Source: an uncultured Polaribacter sp. (lineage in GTDB: Bacteria; Bacteroidota; Bacteroidia; Flavobacteriales; Flavobacteriaceae). From it: a DNA stretch of 7,760 nucleotides. Of the stretch, positions 1 to 5,972 are shown piece after piece. Numbering within the stretch: position 1 is the stretch's first letter; every line of letters begins with the position of its first letter. Below the pieces are notes generated by a model. That model had not been told where the DNA came from. It saw nothing but the letters and a program-made list of their open reading frames with translations, and ran no database searches. Both the position numbers and the translations under genes were made by a program. The stretch covers positions 1 to 7,760 of the forward strand of contig CAJXAS010000085.1 of assembly GCA_913050305.1 (NCBI GenBank). Reading direction: 5' to 3'.

Positions 1-854
1 GCTGAGTATCCAAACCAAAAAGGTTTTCCGGGTCTTTGTGCTACTTTATGAAACCGTTTTTCTAACCCTAATTCTTCAAAAACTTCTGGTAGAAAATCAT
101 ATTTACCCTTGCTTACTGCACCACTAAAAAGCAACACATCATATTCTTTTAAATAGGTTGCTATTTTCGACTTTAAAATTGGTTTATCATCTATAATATG
201 AGCAGTTTCGGAAGGAATATGTAGCCTTTTTAATAAAGAAACTAGGGTAAACACGTTACTTCTTCTAATTTGGTGCGTTAAAGGAGTTTCAGCTACGCCA
301 ACCAACTCATCGCCTGTAGAAACAATCATTACTTTTGGCTGTTTTGCAACCTTTACAACCGATTTACCTACAGTAGCTAAAACACCAATTTCTGCTGCTG
401 ATATTATGGTGTTTTTTTGAATTAATAGCGCTCCAGACTTACCATCTTTTCCTTTTGTATGAACATTCTGACCTTTATTTATAGTGTCTACGGTGATAGT
501 AGCAATTCCATTATTAATCGTTACGTCTTCATATCTAATTACCGTGTTTGCATTGTTCGGTAAAACAGCACCTGTCATCACTTCAATACAATTTTTAATA
601 TTTAGAAGTGTTATTTGCTCGCTTCCTGCAGCTTGAATTCCTTCTATTTTGAAGGCTCTTTGTCCGTTTTTAAATGACGTATAATCAATGACAATACCAT
701 CCATAGAAACTCTATTGAACGGCGGGAAATCTCTATCTGCAAAAATTTCTTCCTTTAAAATGCTACCAACGGAATTTAAAAACGGAATTTCTTCAACCCC
801 AAAATCTTGGGCTGAATTTAAAACGGTTTTTAAGGCTTCTTGTGCGGATATCAT
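1..854 (-). CDS. moeA: MoeA, molybdopterin molybdenumtransferase (3' end cut by window edge)
   Basis: MoeA inserts molybdate into adenylylated molybdopterin, the last general step of molybdenum cofactor synthesis, in the cytoplasm. About 284 residues are visible of a family usually near 390-400, so the C-terminal part lies outside the window. I translated it by hand from the ATG at 854-852. Family marks seen are the FNRVSMDG segment (residues 46-53; the Asp is the conserved active-site type), TGAVLPNNANTVIRYED, STGDEL, then LFSGAVSKGKYDF and VAQRPGKPFWFG near the cut. The SMDG motif is followed by Ile where most relatives have Tyr, and the usual SGGVS reads SGAVS; neither change looks disabling. 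The start is preceded by an AT-rich stretch with no Shine-Dalgarno sequence, as is usual here. It lies 49 bp after moaA on the same strand, with no terminator or convincing promoter between them, so co-transcription is likely. Confidence 0.93.
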   Translation of the reverse strand, partial: MISAQEALKTVLNSAQDFGVEEIPFLNSVGSILKEEIFADRDFPPFNRVSMDGIVIDYTSFKNGQRAFKIEGIQAAGSEQITLLNIKNCIEVMTGAVLPNNANTVIRYEDVTINNGIATITVDTINKGQNVHTKGKDGKSGALLIQKNTIISAAEIGVLATVGKSVVKVAKQPKVMIVSTGDELVGVAETPLTHQIRRSNVFTLVSLLKRLHIPSETAHIIDDKPILKSKIATYLKEYDVLLFSGAVSKGKYDFLPEVFEELGLEKRFHKVAQRPGKPFWFGYS

Positions 855-903
855 TTTTTTTAGAATATATAATTAAATAACTGGGCTGTGCTATTAAACT
901 TCT

Positions 904-1896
904 TTACCCTCCAATTGTACTCATACTCTCGGAAGCAGCTCCGTTTTTACGATTTGCTTCTGCAATAAAACCATTTTCTGGTTTCTCTTTCACTAAAGAT
1001 AAGAAAAGCGCTTTTAAATCTTCATTAGATGCACCTTTTCGCATAAAATCTCTTAAATTAAAAACACCGTCATCAAACAGACAATTCTTAAAAGTACCCG
1101 TAGATGTAATTCTAATTCGATTACAATTGTTACAAATAGTTCTTGTAAATGCAGGTATAATTCCAACAGATCCTAAATGGTTCTCTATGGAATAATTTCT
1201 GGAAGTAGATGATTTTTCTGACACGAGTTCTTTTACATCAAATTCAGTTTTAATCTCGTTTAAAATTTTCTTAAAGGTCCAACTTTCCTCCATTTCACGC
1301 TGCCCTTTTCCGTTAAAAGGCATTTCTTCAATAAAACGAACCGCTACATTTTTATTTTTTGTCAATCTTACAAAATCGACAATTTCATCTGTATTAAAAC
1401 CAGATTGTACTACTACATTCAATTTTAAATTTAAGCTACTTTTTTCAAGCAATTCAAATGTTTTATATACTTCTGGGAAAACATCTCTCCGTGTAATTTT
1501 TGCAAACTTCTCTTGGTGCAAACTATCAATACTTAAATTAATGTTTTTTACTTTTTCTAGCTTTTCAATACGATGAATATGATGAGAAATTAGCGCTCCG
1601 TTTGTAGTAATATTTATAGCCTCTAATAAATCGTTATGAGATAACATTTCTAAAAAACCAACAAAATCTTTGCGTACGAATGGTTCGCCACCAGTTAAGC
1701 GTACTTTATTAACACCTAACTCTGTTAATACGCGAATTAAGCGATACATTTCTTTAAAAGTTAGTAACTCTTGTCTTGGCACAATATCTATCCCCTGAGC
1801 AGGCATGCAGTATTGGCAGCGCAAGTTACACCTGTCTGTAACAGCCAAACGCACATACTCCATTTGCCTCCCAAAATTATCTACCAATTTGTTCAT
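904..1896 (-). CDS. moaA: MoaA, GTP 3',8-cyclase (radical SAM)
   Basis: MoaA is the cytoplasmic radical SAM enzyme that turns GTP into 3',8-cyclo-7,8-dihydro-GTP, the first step of molybdenum cofactor synthesis. At 330 aa it is full length (E. coli 329). The N-terminal cluster motif CxxxCxxC is C23, C27, C30 in DRCNLRCQYC. It is followed by the SAM-binding GGEP at 69-72. The second, substrate-side 4Fe-4S cluster is held by C255, C258 and C272 (CxxC-x13-C). The protein ends in Gly-Gly, the C-terminal tail that MoaA needs for activity. All key residues are present, so it should be active. Its ATG follows directly on the stop of the small membrane protein gene (TAAATG, no gap), which suggests translational coupling. 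MoaC, MoaD/E and MogA are not in the window. Confidence 0.97.
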   Translation of the reverse strand: MNKLVDNFGRQMEYVRLAVTDRCNLRCQYCMPAQGIDIVPRQELLTFKEMYRLIRVLTELGVNKVRLTGGEPFVRKDFVGFLEMLSHNDLLEAINITTNGALISHHIHRIEKLEKVKNINLSIDSLHQEKFAKITRRDVFPEVYKTFELLEKSSLNLKLNVVVQSGFNTDEIVDFVRLTKNKNVAVRFIEEMPFNGKGQREMEESWTFKKILNEIKTEFDVKELVSEKSSTSRNYSIENHLGSVGIIPAFTRTICNNCNRIRITSTGTFKNCLFDDGVFNLRDFMRKGASNEDLKALFLSLVKEKPENGFIAEANRKNGAASESMSTIGG

Positions 1897-2253
1897 TTAA
1901 TTTGGTAATTTTTTACTTAGTAATCCGTAAAAAAACGCACCTATAAGTGCGCCACCTAATAGTATTAAAGCAGGAACTAATTGAAATCCTAGAATTACAA
2001 AAATTGGTGCCGCATACGCTCCTGATGTACCCCAACCTACTCCAAAAAAAGCACCTCCTAAAATGGTGCTAATAAAACCTTTTTCCTTTGGTTTGGGTAT
2101 AATTTTATTTCCGTTAATATCTTTTATTTTACCATACTTAAATATGGAAGAGATTGCAACTGCGCTTCCAATAATACCAAACATATGAAAAGATTGAAAG
2201 GTAAACATTTCATAAAAACGATACCAAGGCCAAAGTTCTAATATGAAATCCAT
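1897..2253 (-). CDS. Small membrane protein, YeeE/YedE second-half type (DUF6691-like), cysteine-free
   Basis: This 118-aa hydrophobic protein resembles the shorter of the two polypeptides that make up split YeeE/YedE-type transporters in Bacteroidota; characterised YeeE proteins take up thiosulfate. Seen directly: a YRFYEMFTFQSFHMFGIIG segment (residues 11-29) typical of this half, then an IKDINGN loop, the GGAFFGVGWG segment (66-75) and a Gly-rich last helix (about 95-112). I count three likely membrane segments, near 21-38, 60-88 and 92-112. The family usually has GACPGP after the GWG motif; here it reads GAYAAP, and the protein contains no Cys at all. The N-terminus also looks short (relatives are about 135 aa as I recall) and begins MDFILELWPW, which recalls the start of the larger partner half. 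No partner gene is adjacent. Its location between waaA and moaA says nothing firm about function; transport of sulfur compounds is doubtful without the Cys. Confidence 0.72.
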   Translation of the reverse strand: MDFILELWPWYRFYEMFTFQSFHMFGIIGSAVAISSIFKYGKIKDINGNKIIPKPKEKGFISTILGGAFFGVGWGTSGAYAAPIFVILGFQLVPALILLGGALIGAFFYGLLSKKLPN

Positions 2254-2255
2254 TT

Positions 2256-3500
2256 CTATAATTGAGTATTTGCATAATTCATAACTAATTCTGTTGCACC
2301 TCGGTGCTGTTTTATATATTTTTTATTGATAACTCCAGTTAGTTTTCTAAAGCTTTCATCCTCTTTTAAATTAATCAAATTCTCTGTAAATTCTTGTTGA
2401 TTTTTCACTGAAATACAACCGCCTATTTTTACCAGGTCTTCAGCCTCCTTAAATTTATCATACTGATTACCAATTAAAACAGGAATACCGAAAGTAGCTG
2501 GTTCTAAAATATTGTGTAGGCCCGTTTTTAAACCTCCACCAACATATGCGATGTCTGCAGCTGCATAAATCTTCGTTAAGATCCCAATAGTATCAATAAT
2601 AAATACCTGATAATCTTTCAAATTCCCCACAAACTGAGCCTGTTTAAATTCAGAATATAAAAGCGTTTTTTTATTGATAGATTTTTTCATCTCTAAAATT
2701 GCAGCATGCTTAATATTATGAGGTGCAATTATAAATTTCTCACCTACTAGCGCTTCATTATTTATATAATCTACTAACAACACCTCATCTTCTGCCCAGG
2801 TACTTCCAGCAACAATTGTGTATGTATTATCTTTAAATTCATTTATAAAATCCAACGAATTATCTTGTTCTAAAATTTCTAAAACCCTATCAAATCTAGT
2901 ATCTCCTGCAACTGTTACATTTGTGAAATTAATACTATTTAAGAGTTGTTTGGAGTTATTATCTTGTACAAAAAAGTGATGAAAAGCTTCCAAAGACCTT
3001 TTCATAAAACCACCATAACTTTTGAAAAATAATTGATTTTTTCTTAAAATTCCAGAAACTAAAATAGTTTTAATTTCTTTCTTTTGCAGTTCATTTAAAA
3101 GATTTGGCCAAAACTCATACTTTATAAAAATTGCTAAAGTTGGGTTTACTGTTGCTATAAACTTTTTTGCATTCCATTTAGAATCTAGCGGTAAATAACA
3201 AACAACATCTGCTAAGTTATAATTTTTTCTAACCTCATAACCAGAAGGAGAAAAAAAAGTAACAAGAATTTTATAGTGTTTATGTTTCTTTTTTAACGCC
3301 TCAATTATTGGTCTTGCTTGCTCAAACTCACCTAAAGAGGCAGCATGAAACCAAATGGTTTTTTCATTTTTTAAAGAGGCAATTTTAGAGAAGGTATCTT
3401 TTCTGCCACTAACAAACAGTTTTATTTTTTTACTAAAAACAGCAATTAAAGGCAAAAGTATTGATGCCAAAAAAATCGCAAAATGATACACTAATTTCAT
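2256..3500 (-). CDS. waaA: WaaA (KdtA), 3-deoxy-D-manno-octulosonic acid transferase
   Basis: WaaA moves Kdo from CMP-Kdo onto the lipid A precursor on the cytoplasmic face of the inner membrane, making the inner core of lipopolysaccharide. The protein has 414 aa, close to the family norm (E. coli 425). An N-terminal hydrophobic helix (residues 3-22) is the usual membrane anchor. The GT30 N-terminal Rossmann half follows, with WFHAASLGEFEQARP (residues 50-64), whose Glu58 sits where the family has its catalytic Glu. A second conserved acidic site is Glu129 in IKYEFWPN. The C-terminal half has the nucleotide-binding loop GGGLKTGLHNILEP (321-334, Glu333) and FGIPVLIGNQYDKFKEA. The start is the first Met, followed at once by the anchor. 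It begins 37 bp past the rpmA terminator hairpin and leads the leftward cluster; its stop is 2 bp before the next ATG. I see no convincing promoter in that short gap. Confidence 0.95.
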   Translation of the reverse strand: MKLVYHFAIFLASILLPLIAVFSKKIKLFVSGRKDTFSKIASLKNEKTIWFHAASLGEFEQARPIIEALKKKHKHYKILVTFFSPSGYEVRKNYNLADVVCYLPLDSKWNAKKFIATVNPTLAIFIKYEFWPNLLNELQKKEIKTILVSGILRKNQLFFKSYGGFMKRSLEAFHHFFVQDNNSKQLLNSINFTNVTVAGDTRFDRVLEILEQDNSLDFINEFKDNTYTIVAGSTWAEDEVLLVDYINNEALVGEKFIIAPHNIKHAAILEMKKSINKKTLLYSEFKQAQFVGNLKDYQVFIIDTIGILTKIYAAADIAYVGGGLKTGLHNILEPATFGIPVLIGNQYDKFKEAEDLVKIGGCISVKNQQEFTENLINLKEDESFRKLTGVINKKYIKQHRGATELVMNYANTQL

Positions 3501-3537
3501 AAAAGTAAAAATACAAAATGGAATGTTCTAAAACGCG

Positions 3538-3572
3538 AAAAAGCACTAACAAATAAATGTTAGTGCTTTTTT
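3538..3572 (-). terminator. Intrinsic terminator of the rplU-rpmA operon
   Basis: There is a perfect inverted repeat with 14-bp arms (3538-3551 and 3558-3571) around a 6-nt loop. The core is GCACTAACA pairing with TGTTAGTGC, and A/T runs flank it. Read on the minus strand, the hairpin follows the rpmA stop by about 20 nt and ends in a T run, which fits Rho-independent termination. The flanking A and T runs make it symmetric, so it could also stop plus-strand transcripts. It separates rpmA from waaA, which therefore needs its own promoter or read-through. Confidence 0.88.
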
Positions 3573-3593
3573 ATCTTTTTAAAACTTATTTGA

Positions 3594-3854
3594 CTAAGCT
3601 TCAAATGGTGTTATAGAAACATAAGATCTATTGTCTTTTTTCTTTCTAAATTCCACTACTCCATCAACCTTTGCATGTAAAGTATGATCTTTACCCATGT
3701 AAACGTTTTCTCCTGGATTATGTGTTGTACCTCTCTGACGAACAATAATATTACCTGCTATTGCAGCTTGTCCTCCAAATATTTTTACTCCTAGTCGTTT
3801 CGATTCTGATTCTCTACCATTCTTCGAACTTCCTACTCCTTTTTTATGTGCCAT
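3594..3854 (-). CDS. rpmA: 50S ribosomal protein L27
   Basis: L27 is a large-subunit protein whose N-terminal tail reaches toward the peptidyl transferase centre. The 86-aa length is standard. The protein begins MAHKKGVGSSKNGRESESKRLG and continues with FGGQAAIAGNIIVRQRGT and HPG-type NPGENVYMGKDHTLHA, all signature segments of the family. There is no extra N-terminal peptide of the Firmicutes type that would need removal, so only the initiator Met should be lost. It lies 29 bp after rplU on the same strand, the usual L21-L27 gene order, and is followed by a strong terminator. The spacer before its ATG is A-rich on the coding strand and has no Shine-Dalgarno sequence. Confidence 0.98.
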   Translation of the reverse strand: MAHKKGVGSSKNGRESESKRLGVKIFGGQAAIAGNIIVRQRGTTHNPGENVYMGKDHTLHAKVDGVVEFRKKKDNRSYVSITPFEA

Positions 3855-3883
3855 GATGTTATGGTTTTAAAATTTGTAAATTC

Positions 3884-4393
3884 TTATTTAGTTAAAGCTT
3901 CGATTAATTCTGCTTTCTTTAAAGAAGTATATCCAGAGATACCTTGTTCTTTAGCTAAAGCTTTTAATTCTGCAACAGTCATAGAACTTACGTCCTTAGA
4001 TACTGCTTCTGCTTTTGGAGCTTCTGCCTTTGGAGCTTCTGCTTTTGTTTCTACTTTCTTAGGAGCAGATTTTTTAGCACCAGATGCAGCAATAGATTCA
4101 ATTTGAATCTCAGTTAAAGCTTGTCTGTGTCCATTTTTCTTAATGTAACCTTTTCTTCTTTTCTTCTTGAAAACGATTACTTTGTCACCTTTTAAGTGAC
4201 CTAAAATCTTTGCCGTTACTTCGGCTCCTTTTATAGCTGGGGCGCCAATAGATATAGTTCCATTGTCATCAAGTAAAAAAACGGTATCAAAAGTTACTTT
4301 TGATCCTTCTTCTCCTTGTAAACGATGAACGTATACTTTTTGGTCTTGTGCTACTTTAAACTGCTGCCCTGCTATCTCTACGATTGCGTACAT
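3884..4393 (-). CDS. rplU: 50S ribosomal protein L21 with C-terminal Rho_N/SAP-like tail
   Basis: L21 binds 23S rRNA in the large subunit. Residues 1-102 are the normal L21 core: MYAIVEIAGQQFKV at the start and the basic FKKKRRKGYIKKNGHRQ loop (75-91), which contacts rRNA. The protein is 169 aa, about 65 longer than the usual 103. Residues 103-134 form a low-complexity Lys/Ala/Glu/Pro linker with KAEAP repeats. Residues 137-169 (SMTVAELKALAKEQGISGYT, then SLKKAELIEALTK) look like the small helical fold of the Rho N-terminal or SAP domain, known for binding nucleic acid. Such tails on L21 are, to my knowledge, found in Bacteroidota; their role is not established. It is the first gene of the rplU-rpmA operon and has a good promoter at 4453-4482. 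Confidence 0.97.
   Translation of the reverse strand: MYAIVEIAGQQFKVAQDQKVYVHRLQGEEGSKVTFDTVFLLDDNGTISIGAPAIKGAEVTAKILGHLKGDKVIVFKKKRRKGYIKKNGHRQALTEIQIESIAASGAKKSAPKKVETKAEAPKAEAPKAEAVSKDVSSMTVAELKALAKEQGISGYTSLKKAELIEALTK
4005..4049 (-). repeat. Three 15-bp in-frame tandem repeats in the rplU linker
   Basis: Three copies of a 15-bp unit (plus strand GCTTCTGCTTTTGGA) stand head to tail at 4005-4019, 4020-4034 and 4035-4049. The second has one change, and the last differs in its final two bases. On the coding strand they give KAEAP-type pentapeptides in the flexible linker between the L21 core and the tail domain. Being in frame, a change in copy number would only alter linker length. Confidence 0.85.
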
Positions 4394-4452
4394 ACTATTT
4401 GTTTTGCGTATTACTACTAGTTAACTCACTTTCTCTACTGAAAATGAGGATG

Positions 4453-4482
4453 CAAATATACATCTTTTTTAGAAAGCTACAA
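4453..4482 (-). promoter_or_regulatory. Promoter of rplU-rpmA (Bacteroidota sigma-A type)
   Basis: On the minus strand TATATTTG (4460-4453) matches the Bacteroidota -7 box TAnnTTTG exactly. A TTG (4482-4480) lies 19 bp upstream, in the place of the -33 box. Transcription should begin near 4447, giving an untranslated leader of about 55 nt before the rplU ATG. The leader shows no strong hairpin to my eye. The -7 match is firm; the -33 choice is less certain. Confidence 0.65.
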
Positions 4483-4541
4483 CATTGCTTCAAAAAAATA
4501 AAAGTGTTAAAATCAAGTGAATATATAGCTTTTCATTTCCT

Positions 4542-4553
4542 ATCTAATTAGAT
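4542..4553. repeat. 12-bp perfect palindrome between the divergent promoters
   Basis: ATCTAATTAGAT reads the same on both strands. It lies between the two divergent promoters, about 10 bp upstream of the -33 box of the M16 promoter. It could be a regulator site, but in such AT-rich DNA a 12-bp palindrome may also be chance. The rest of the 4394-4656 gap is AT-rich and holds no gene that I can support. Confidence 0.3.
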
Positions 4554-4563
4554 TCTTGCTACT

Positions 4564-4596
4564 TTTGAAAGCATGGATTAAATCTTGTTAATTTTG
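4564..4596 (+). promoter_or_regulatory. Promoter of the M16 peptidase pair (Bacteroidota sigma-A type)
   Basis: TTTG at 4564-4567 and TAATTTTG at 4589-4596 match the -33 and -7 boxes of Bacteroidota promoters, with a 21-bp spacer inside the known 17-23 range. Transcription should begin near 4600-4603, leaving a leader of about 55 nt that ends in an A-rich stretch just before the ATG at 4657. Two inverted repeats overlap the -7 box and the predicted start site. Confidence 0.72.
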
Positions 4597-4613
4597 TAAC
4601 AAATTCAATTTGT
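4585..4613. promoter_or_regulatory. Overlapping inverted repeats at the M16 promoter (possible operator)
   Basis: TTGTTA and TAACAA (4585-4590 and 4597-4602) form an inverted repeat around ATTTTG, covering the -7 box. ACAAATT and AATTTGT (4599-4605 and 4607-4613) form a second, perfect one around a single C, covering the predicted transcription start. A one-base centre cannot make an RNA hairpin with the full arms, so a DNA-binding dimer is the likelier reading if either is functional. Confidence 0.35.
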
Positions 4614-4656
4614 AGACGTCTTAATAAATAATCAAGTATTAATTAAAAAAAAATAA

Positions 4657-5964
4657 ATGAAAAAAAGTATTTTAACTCTGGCCTCCGTTGCGATGCTTGT
4701 AATTTCTACAAATGCACAAAAGGTTGAATTTGAAGAGTACAAATTAGACAACGGAATGCATGTAATATTGCATCAAGACAAATCTGCTCCTGTTATCATT
4801 ACTTCTGTAATGTACGGTGTTGGCGGTAAAGATGGTGATAGAAAGAGAACTGGTTTTGCCCATTTCTTTGAACACCTGCTCTTTGAAGGAACAGCAAATA
4901 TAAAAAAAGGAGAATGGTTTAAAATTGTCTCTTCCAATGGAGGAAGAAACAACGCAAATACTTCTCAAGACAGAACCTATTATTATGAAATATTTCCTTC
5001 TAACAAATTAGAGTTAGGTTTATGGATGGAATCTGAACGCTTATTGCACCCAATTATTAAACAAGAAGGAGTAGACACACAGAATGAAGTTGTAAAGGAA
5101 GAAAAAAGACAACGTACAAGACCTTATTCTAATATTCTAGATGAAATAAGTAAAAATTTATTTAAAGTACACCCATATAAAGACCCCAATGTTGGGTATA
5201 TGAAAGATTTGGATGCCGCAACTTTAGAAGAGTTTTTAGCATTTAATAAAAAATACTATGTGCCAAACAATGCTACTTTAGTGGTTGCTGGTGATATTGA
5301 TTTTGCGAATACAAAAAAAATGATTCAAGATTATTTTGGTCCGATTCCTAGAGGTGCAGACGTAGTGAGAAGTTTTCCAACTGAAACACCTATTACTGAA
5401 GAATTTAGAGCCACGGCATATGATGAAAACATTCAAATACCTGCAGTAATTGCTGCTTATAGAACCCCTTCTTTTAAAACAAGAGATTCTAAAATATTAG
5501 ACATGATTTCTTCTTATCTAAGTGTTGGTAAAAGTTCTGTACTTTACAAGAAAATGGTAGATACCAATAAACAGGCTTTAGCTGTGCAGGCTGTAAATAT
5601 TAGTCAGCAAGATTATGGTATTTACGCACTTTTCTCATTGCCCTTAGGTGATGTTACTCTAGATCAGTTAATTGCAGAAATGGATGAAGAAATTGTAAAA
5701 ATTCAAACCGATTTAATTTCTGAAAAAGCGTTTCAAAAATTACAAAATCAGTTTGAAAACAATTATGTAAATTCTAACGCTAGTGTTGTTGGTATTGCAG
5801 GTTCTTTAGCAAGTTACCACGTAATGTATGGTGATACTAATTTAATTAATTCAGAAATAGATATTTACAGATCTGTTACTCGTGAAGAAATTAGAAACGT
5901 TGCCAATAAATATTTAAATAACAATCAGAGATTAATCTTAGAATATTTACCTAAGAAAAAATAA
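4657..5964 (+). CDS. Secreted M16-family zinc metallopeptidase, catalytic subunit
   Basis: This is a 435-aa M16B-type peptidase (the family of mitochondrial processing peptidase and bacterial paired peptidases). Residues 1-20 are a Sec signal peptide (KK, a hydrophobic stretch, then STNA before Q21), so it acts in the periplasm or outside. The zinc site is complete: HFFEH gives H69, E72, H73, and the third ligand is E148 or E149 in NEVVKEEKRQR, at the usual distance. Two homologous halves are present, the C-terminal one beginning near residue 225. There the segment SSVLYKKMV has V301 where active partners have the Arg of the substrate-binding Arg/Tyr pair, and no Tyr follows in LAVQA. Such a protein is expected to need a partner, and the next gene, 8 bp on, supplies one. 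Its substrate cannot be told from sequence. It has its own promoter at 4564-4596. Confidence 0.93.
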   Translation: MKKSILTLASVAMLVISTNAQKVEFEEYKLDNGMHVILHQDKSAPVIITSVMYGVGGKDGDRKRTGFAHFFEHLLFEGTANIKKGEWFKIVSSNGGRNNANTSQDRTYYYEIFPSNKLELGLWMESERLLHPIIKQEGVDTQNEVVKEEKRQRTRPYSNILDEISKNLFKVHPYKDPNVGYMKDLDAATLEEFLAFNKKYYVPNNATLVVAGDIDFANTKKMIQDYFGPIPRGADVVRSFPTETPITEEFRATAYDENIQIPAVIAAYRTPSFKTRDSKILDMISSYLSVGKSSVLYKKMVDTNKQALAVQAVNISQQDYGIYALFSLPLGDVTLDQLIAEMDEEIVKIQTDLISEKAFQKLQNQFENNYVNSNASVVGIAGSLASYHVMYGDTNLINSEIDIYRSVTREEIRNVANKYLNNNQRLILEYLPKKK

Positions 5965-5972
5965 TAAAAAAG

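Noticed and set aside
688..876. Open frame of 62 codons on the plus strand
   Set aside because: It lies almost wholly antisense to moeA, which has clear family motifs; it has no promoter or recognisable product.
4005..4049. Tandem repeats considered as a CRISPR or mobile-element trace
   Set aside because: The units are 15 bp, adjacent without spacers, and in frame inside a coding linker.
3846..4106. Open frame of 86 codons on the plus strand, rich in SAFGA repeats
   Set aside because: It is the antisense reading of rplU; the apparent peptide repeat is only the reverse of the KAEAP linker repeats.
4394..4447. Possible autoregulatory ribosomal-protein leader before rplU
   Set aside because: The leader contains small palindromes (ACTAGT, GTTAAC) but no stable stem or L21-binding structure that I can support.
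4744..4968. Open frame of 74 codons on the minus strand
   Set aside because: It is antisense to the catalytic M16 gene across its zinc motif, so its openness follows from the real gene.
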